Of a stretch of DNA of 64,000 nt, positions 59,470 to 64,000 are shown piece after piece. The translations under genes were made by a program, and so were the position numbers. Under the pieces are notes generated by a model. It worked only from the letters and a program-made list of their open reading frames with translations. It had not been told where the DNA came from and did no database searches. Positions within the stretch are counted from its first letter, which is position 1. Every line of letters starts with the position of its first letter. Origin of the DNA: Clostridia bacterium (GTDB taxonomy: Bacteria; Bacillota_A; Clostridia; Oscillospirales; CAG-272); the NCBI GenBank assembly GCA_017462125.1, contig JAFTRQ010000074.1:1-64000 (forward strand), read 5' to 3'.

Positions 59470-60525
59470 TCACAATTTCTTTTTATACGCCGCAAAGGCT
59501 GACGGGATGGCATAATCGGAGCGCAAAGCGACATTCTCCACGATCATCAGCCCTCTATTCGGACAGAAGCCATCAAATTCCGCGGTCACCGTCACCTCGT
59601 AAGCGATCATCTGCCACTCGATGTGGGTGAATATATGCTTGGAGTCCTCGATCCTTTCGATGCGGATGGGCTCAAGTCCGAGAGCTCGCACGTAATCCGC
59701 GACCTCTTTTTCCGTCATATGTCCTTCGGGATTGGGCAGTTCAAACAGCCCTGCCAAAAGCCCTTTGTCGGGGCGTTTTCCGATCACGGTTCGGCTGTCG
59801 TCACGGATCAGCAAGACAGTTCTCTCCTCGATCCGTCTCGGCTTTTTCGCGCTTTTCACGGGGATTGAGTCGGTCAAGGCCTCCTTTGCCGCCCGACAAA
59901 CCTCTCGCATCGGGCATTTATCGCATTTGGCTTCCCCATTCGGTACACAAACCACCGCTCCCAGCTCGATGAGCGCTTGATTAAAGCTTCCCGCCTCACA
60001 GGGGATCACCTCGGACAGCCGTTGGCTCCATTCCCTTTTGGTAATAGGGAGCGCGATATCCTCAAACGAGCCCAAAAGTCTTGCAAGCACACGTAAAACG
60101 TTTCCGTCAACGGCGGGCACAGGTACATCGAACGCAATCGAGGCAATCGCGCCTGCGGTATAGTCTCCTATTCCGTTTAATGAGCGTAATTCATCATAAG
60201 TTTTGGGAAATACTCCGCCATACTGCTCGGTCACCGTTCTCGCCGCCTTTTGCAGATTGCGGGCGCGGCTGTAATAGCCCAAGCCCTCCCAAAGCTTCAT
60301 CAATCTGTCCTCGGGCAGCTCTGCAAGCACCTCTACCGTGGGACAAGCCTCCAAAAATCTTGCATAATAGGGCTTGACCGCCTCCACGCGGGTCTGCTGG
60401 AGCATGATCTCCGACAGCCAGATACGATAAGGATCCCTCGTTCTGCGCCATGGCAGGTCCCTTTTATTCCTTTCATACCACGCAAGCAAGCTTGCCGTGA
60501 TTTCCTCCGTAAAAATCGACTTCAT
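59470..60525 (-). CDS. mutY: A/G-specific adenine glycosylase
   Basis: A 351-residue DNA repair enzyme removing adenine opposite 8-oxoguanine. It has LPWRRTRDPYRIWLSEIMLQQT (split here: LPWRRTRDPYRIW and LSEIMLQQT), the HhH motif LNGIGDYTAGAIA, the catalytic Asp in AVDGNVLRV, and the 4Fe-4S loop CVPNGEAKCDKCPMREVC with a 7-residue first gap common in Clostridia. The C-terminal ~120 residues are the NUDIX-like domain that recognises 8-oxoG. It heads an operon with five membrane- or flavin-related genes, so MutY expression may be tied to them only by position. Confidence 0.96.
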   Translation of the reverse strand: MKSIFTEEITASLLAWYERNKRDLPWRRTRDPYRIWLSEIMLQQTRVEAVKPYYARFLEACPTVEVLAELPEDRLMKLWEGLGYYSRARNLQKAARTVTEQYGGVFPKTYDELRSLNGIGDYTAGAIASIAFDVPVPAVDGNVLRVLARLLGSFEDIALPITKREWSQRLSEVIPCEAGSFNQALIELGAVVCVPNGEAKCDKCPMREVCRAAKEALTDSIPVKSAKKPRRIEERTVLLIRDDSRTVIGKRPDKGLLAGLFELPNPEGHMTEKEVADYVRALGLEPIRIERIEDSKHIFTHIEWQMIAYEVTVTAEFDGFCPNRGLMIVENVALRSDYAIPSAFAAYKKKL

Positions 60526-60561
60526 GCGTAAATTTATCCTTCTGACACGATTATCTATACT

Positions 60562-60590
60562 ATTGTATCATATTTTCACAGGGTTTTCAA
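60562..60590 (-). promoter_or_regulatory. Promoter of the mutY operon
   Basis: TTGAAA (60585-60590), 17-nt spacer, TACAAT (60562-60567), minus strand, about 37 nt before the ATG. Confidence 0.75.
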
Positions 60591-60639
60591 TACAAACCTT
60601 CACGAATAGACAAAATTTATTCGATTTTTATTTTTTCTC

Positions 60640-60668
60640 TTGCTCAAAGCGGCTTGATGTGTTATAAT
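60640..60668 (+). promoter_or_regulatory. Promoter of pepT-tdk-udk
   Basis: TTGCTC (60640-60645), 17-nt spacer, TATAAT (60663-60668), 37 nt before the pepT ATG. Confidence 0.7.
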
Positions 60669-60704
60669 GATCGTATATGAGTCAATAAACGGAGGTTTAC
60701 CGAT

Positions 60705-61922
60705 ATGAATATCACAGAAAGATTTTTAAAATACGTTTCCTTTCCCACTATGTCCGATGAAGGCTCCGAGACCGTGCCCTCCTCCCCAAAGCAATTGGTC
60801 TTCAGCCGCTATCTTGCGGACGAGCTGACCGCGTTGGGGCTTTCCGACGTGGAGCTTGACGATAAGGGATATCTTTACGCAACCCTGCCCGCAAACACCG
60901 AAAGCAAGATCACCTTGGGTCTGATCGCTCACGTGGACACCTCGGATGCCTGCGCCGATCAACCTATCAAGACAAAGATTGTCAAATATGAGGGCGAGGA
61001 CGTCTGTCTCAACGAGGAAAAGGGTATCTTCCTCAAGCGCGAGGAATATCCTTCTCTTGACCGCTATATTGGCAATCATCTGATCGTGACCGACGGCACT
61101 ACCCTTTTGGGTGCTGACGACAAGGCGGGCATTTGCGCCATCGTTTCCGCAGTTGAACGCATTATTGCAAGCGGCGCGCCCCACGGCTGTGTCAAGCTCT
61201 GCTTTACTCCGGACGAGGAGATCGGACGAGGTGCGGATCACTTTGACGTGGAAAAATTCGGCGCGGATTACGCTTACACCGTTGACGGAGGCGGACTTGG
61301 CGAGCTGGAATACGAAAATTTCAATGCGGCGTCTGCAAAGGCAGAGTTCTTTGGCGTATCGATCCATCCCGGAAGCGCAAAGGACAAAATGAAGAATGCA
61401 CAGCTGATGGCTATGGACTTCAACGCTCTGCTCCCCGCAGATCAGATCCCCGCGAAAACCGAGGGATACGAGGGATTTTTCCATCTGACCGATATGCAGG
61501 GCGATTGCGAAAACGCATCCCTCTTTTATATCATCCGCGACCACGACAGAACAAAATTCGAAGAAAAGAAGGCACTTTTTGAAGCGACCGCGAAAAAGAT
61601 CAACGAGAAGTATGGCGACGGCTCCTGCTCAGTAACGGTCAAGGATTCCTACTTCAACATGAAGGAGATCATTGACGAGCATATGTACACCATCGACCGT
61701 GCAATCGGCGCTATGAAGGCAGTCGGTGTGGAGCCCGAGATCGTTCCTATCAGAGGCGGAACAGACGGCGCAAGGCTTTCCTTTATGGGGCTTCCCTGTC
61801 CCAACATCTGCACGGGTGGAGAGAATTTCCACTCCCGCTTTGAGTATATTCCCGTAGAGTCGCTTGAGAAGGTTACGGATATTGCCGAAAGACTGATTCT
61901 TGACGCGGCAGAGGTGAAATAA
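60705..61922 (+). CDS. pepT: Peptidase T (tripeptidase)
   Basis: A 405-residue M20 zinc aminopeptidase releasing the N-terminal residue of tripeptides. Metal ligands are in LIAHVDTSD (His, Asp), LGADDKAGI (Asp), TPDEEIGRG (Glu) and VDGGGLGELEYENF. The late His is in GENFHSRFEY, and PIRGGTDGARLSFMGLPCPN is diagnostic for PepT. GGAGGT precedes the ATG. The stop overlaps the tdk start (TAATG), so the three genes pepT, tdk and udk are one operon. Confidence 0.96.
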   Translation: MNITERFLKYVSFPTMSDEGSETVPSSPKQLVFSRYLADELTALGLSDVELDDKGYLYATLPANTESKITLGLIAHVDTSDACADQPIKTKIVKYEGEDVCLNEEKGIFLKREEYPSLDRYIGNHLIVTDGTTLLGADDKAGICAIVSAVERIIASGAPHGCVKLCFTPDEEIGRGADHFDVEKFGADYAYTVDGGGLGELEYENFNAASAKAEFFGVSIHPGSAKDKMKNAQLMAMDFNALLPADQIPAKTEGYEGFFHLTDMQGDCENASLFYIIRDHDRTKFEEKKALFEATAKKINEKYGDGSCSVTVKDSYFNMKEIIDEHMYTIDRAIGAMKAVGVEPEIVPIRGGTDGARLSFMGLPCPNICTGGENFHSRFEYIPVESLEKVTDIAERLILDAAEVK

Positions 61923-62515
61923 TGGCAAAGCTTTATTTTAAGTACGGCGCAATGGGCTCGTCCAAGACCGCAAACGCGCTGATCACAAGATTCAATTACG
62001 AGGAGCGCGGAATGAAGGTATGGCTGATCAAGCCTGCGCTCGACACAAGAGACGGTGCCGATCTGATCAAATCCCGCATCGGACTTGAGGAAAAGGCTTA
62101 TGCCGTGACCCCCGAGATCGATCTCTTTGAGGAATTCAAATCTCACAGAGAATGTCACGTTATCATTGCCGATGAATGTCAGTTTTTTACATCGTCACAG
62201 GTAGATCAGCTTCGCAGGATCGTAAATGAATTGGATATCCCCGTGCTCTGCTTCGGTCTGCGCACAGACTTTCTGACCCACACCTTTGAGGGTAGCCACA
62301 GACTTTTCGAGGTGGCGGATTCCATTACGGAGATCAAGACCATCTGCACCTGCGGCAGAAAAGCCATCGTCAACGCCCGCATCGACGGAAACGGTCGCGT
62401 GGTCACCGAGGGCGGTCAGATCCTGCTTGGCGGCAACGATTCCTACGTTGCGATGTGCCACGCCTGTTGGGTCGAGGCGATCAATAAGCAAAAGAACGAG
62501 GATAACACATTATGA
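61922..62515 (+). CDS. tdk: Thymidine kinase
   Basis: A 197-residue type II thymidine kinase phosphorylating thymidine with ATP. The P-loop is GAMGSSKTANAL, the DEAD-like acid motif IADECQFF, and the lasso zinc site has CTC (62346-62354 region) and the late CHACW. Length is normal. It overlaps pepT and udk (ATGA) by 1 and 4 nt, so translation is coupled. With upp and udk it gives this organism pyrimidine salvage. Confidence 0.96.
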   Translation: MAKLYFKYGAMGSSKTANALITRFNYEERGMKVWLIKPALDTRDGADLIKSRIGLEEKAYAVTPEIDLFEEFKSHRECHVIIADECQFFTSSQVDQLRRIVNELDIPVLCFGLRTDFLTHTFEGSHRLFEVADSITEIKTICTCGRKAIVNARIDGNGRVVTEGGQILLGGNDSYVAMCHACWVEAINKQKNEDNTL

Positions 62516-63132
62516 TTGGAAACAGGAACGTTATGATCATCGGTGTGGCAGGCGGCACGGGAAGCGGCAAGACCACTCTTGCACGTCATATCGCCGACGA
62601 ATTCGGTGACAAGGTAGCGATCATTGCCCACGACTGCTATTACCGCGCGCAAAACGATAAAAGCTATGAGGAGCGTTGTGTACAAAACTACGATCATCCC
62701 GATGCTTTTGAGACAGAGCTTCTTTGCGAGCATTTGGAAAAGCTTTGCGCAGGTGAGGCGGTGGACGTACCCGTTTACGACTACACTCAACACAATCGCT
62801 CGGAGAAAACAAACCGCGTTCTTCCCCGTCCCGTAATCGTTCTGGAGGGTATCCTGCTTTTTTCAGACAAGCAATTGAGAGATATGATGGATCTCAAGAT
62901 ATTCGTTGATACCGATGCCGACGAGCGAATCCTTCGGCGCATTCTGCGCGACACCGAGGAGAGGGGCAGATCGCTCCAATCTGTGATCGGACAGTACCTC
63001 ACCACCGTCAAGCCGATGCACAACGCGTTTGTGGAGCCGTATAAGCGTTATGCCGACATTATCGTACCCGGTGGCGGCGATAATCCTGCCGCGTTGGATA
63101 TGATCTTTACCCGCATCCGCAAGCAGCTGTGA
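62512..63132 (+). CDS. udk: Uridine kinase
   Basis: A 206-residue uridine/cytidine kinase. The Walker A motif is GVAGGTGSGKTTLA (about 12-25), HDCYYRAQNDKSYEER is the substrate-site segment, VPVYDYTQHNRSEKT follows, and the lid-region RRILRDTEERGRS is intact. It converts uridine or cytidine to the monophosphate. It overlaps tdk by 4 nt and is followed by a terminator. Confidence 0.96.
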   Translation: MIGNRNVMIIGVAGGTGSGKTTLARHIADEFGDKVAIIAHDCYYRAQNDKSYEERCVQNYDHPDAFETELLCEHLEKLCAGEAVDVPVYDYTQHNRSEKTNRVLPRPVIVLEGILLFSDKQLRDMMDLKIFVDTDADERILRRILRDTEERGRSLQSVIGQYLTTVKPMHNAFVEPYKRYADIIVPGGGDNPAALDMIFTRIRKQL

Positions 63133-63197
63133 CAGCCTTTTCGTTGTGCTTTTTGACGAAAAAAATGTATATGTCGCATTTTACAAAATATGAGTCG

Positions 63198-63226
63198 AAA
63201 TACCGCCGTTTATCGGCGGTATTTTT
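63198..63226 (+). terminator. Terminator of pepT-tdk-udk
   Basis: AAATACCGCCG and CGGCGGTATTTTT pair around TTTAT. T-run on the plus strand. Confidence 0.85.
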
Positions 63227-63384
63227 ATGATAAATTACAAAGTCTGCGGAATAATTTGATAAAAGTATTGCTTTTTTATCATAAACGTTTTCGACAGGTG
63301 TCAAGAGGTCATTTTACTTCAATAAAATTAATTGTTCATTGTGCCAAAACCGCTGACTATATTTATCAAATTGAAAAAAAGTGG

Positions 63385-63413
63385 TTGTTTTTTGTCGCAA
63401 AAAATGTTATAAT
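63385..63413 (+). promoter_or_regulatory. Promoter of the RDD gene
   Basis: TTGTTT (63385-63390), 17-nt spacer, TATAAT (63408-63413), about 105 nt before the ATG. Confidence 0.6.
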
Positions 63414-63517
63414 AGTATTTGTGTGAGTATGTCATAAATAATATTTATATATAACTATACAAATTATGCCATACCGATATAAAAGCAGAAAAGCGGTCAC
63501 GAAAAGGAGTCTTGTTT

Positions 63518-64000
63518 ATGATTTACGATCTTCAAAAAGCAAATATGTGGAAAAGAATTTCCGCTTACATTTTTGATATGATCCTGCTCGTGATCATTAC
63601 CGTCGGAATAGCGTCTCTTTTGTCCTTGATCCTTGGGTACGACTCCTACTCCGAAAGGCTTCAGGAGTGCTATGGCAAGTATGAGGAGCTTTACGGTGTT
63701 GACTTTGATCTTACCGCCGAGGAATATGACGCGCTGAGCGCGGAAGAGCTTTCGAATTATGAGGCGGCGGCTGAGGCTTTGGCGGCGGACGGTGAGGCAA
63801 ATTACGTTTATTCTATGATCTTTAATCTGACGCTTCTGATCGTCACCTTCAGCATTCTGATCGCGTATCTGCTGCTTGAATTTACGGTTCCTCTGCTCTT
63901 CAAAAACGGGCAGACGCTGGGCAAAAAGGTCTTTGGCGTAGCGGTTATGCGTCTGGACGGAGTAAAGGTGAACGCTCCTTTGCTCTTCATTCGTACGATT
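63518..64000 (+). CDS. RDD family membrane protein (partial, cut by window end)
   Basis: The first 161 residues of an RDD protein. The start MIYDLQKANMWKRISAYIFD carries the Arg and Asp that give the family its name. Two helices (about 19-43 and 87-127) are separated by an acidic, glutamate-rich hydrophilic loop of about 45 residues, unusual in length. NGQTLGKKVFGVAVMRLDG follows, the second hallmark. RDD proteins are small integral membrane proteins, some implicated in ion transport. AAGGAG lies 8 nt before the ATG. No stop occurs before the right edge. Confidence 0.88.
   Translation, partial: MIYDLQKANMWKRISAYIFDMILLVIITVGIASLLSLILGYDSYSERLQECYGKYEELYGVDFDLTAEEYDALSAEELSNYEAAAEALAADGEANYVYSMIFNLTLLIVTFSILIAYLLLEFTVPLLFKNGQTLGKKVFGVAVMRLDGVKVNAPLLFIRTI

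Larger units (their letters stand above)
63133..63517. other. Intergenic region between udk and the RDD gene
   Basis: This 385-nt AT-rich gap holds the udk terminator and the RDD promoter. The stretch between them (63227-63384) shows no convincing gene, repeat or RNA structure. Confidence 0.6.

Overview
The window looks like part of a chromosome of an uncultured, strictly anaerobic gut Firmicute (class Clostridia). The evidence is the rpsF-ssb-rpsR operon, a short zinc-ribbon L28, MutS2, rubrerythrin, a glycyl radical enzyme with its activase, the MEP enzyme Dxs, diacyl-type lipoproteins with clear lipoboxes, and many textbook sigma-A promoters (TTGACA-N17-TATAAT) with AGGAGG ribosome sites. 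I see no phage, insertion sequence, plasmid or CRISPR. Genus-level identity cannot be fixed from the sequence alone.

Layout. 1-10.5 kb, minus strand: DUF4190 membrane protein, glmM with an adjacent GlmU-like acetyltransferase, mutS2, dxs, a small lipoprotein, an Lnt-like N-acyltransferase and an RluA pseudouridine synthase. 10.7-18.6 kb: upp; a sialate-O-acetylesterase-like enzyme with an alpha/beta hydrolase; a Gfo/Idh/MocA pair divergent from an AraC regulator; mtaB. 18.7-24.2 kb: rpmB, a DUF6873-like protein and two methyltransferases, then rubrerythrin, an unrecognised protein and the rpsF-ssb-rpsR operon with a structured leader. 24.3-34.2 kb: a long ECF-type sigma factor divergent from a 1441-residue lipoprotein, then a glycyl radical enzyme (reading frame broken) with its activase, a 277-bp non-coding element flanked by direct repeats, and tRNA-Pro(GGG). 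34.3-38.6 kb: SDR, DUF2200, cyclase and MalY-type aminotransferase operon, and an M48 protease. 38.7-49.5 kb: a TetM-like GTPase fused to a YacP/Rae1-like NYN nuclease domain, an ornithine-cyclodeaminase-like protein with a LysR regulator, small envelope proteins, glnA, an XRE membrane regulator, an FAD oxidoreductase and a lipase-like hydrolase. 49.5-56.4 kb: glpK, AraC, Gfo/Idh/MocA and a 1069-residue cytoplasmic protein that resembles an undescribed glycoside hydrolase. 56.5-64 kb: a six-gene mutY to azlD operon, pepT-tdk-udk, and an RDD protein cut by the right edge.

How it fits together. Core genes (translation, repair, isoprenoid and amino-sugar precursors, nucleotide salvage) are interspersed with small catabolic modules. 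Each catabolic module pairs a regulator (two AraC, one LysR, one ECF sigma) with intracellular sugar oxidoreductases, deacetylases or hydrolases, as in gut bacteria that import and dismantle decorated glycans. Oxygen defence (rubrerythrin) and radical chemistry (GRE, MtaB) fit an anaerobe.

Most noteworthy: the GTPase-NYN fusion (38762-41347), the frame-broken glycyl radical enzyme (31481-33642), the sigma factor with a 380-residue extension next to a giant lipoprotein, the 1069-aa putative carbohydrate-active enzyme, and two families of non-coding repeats.
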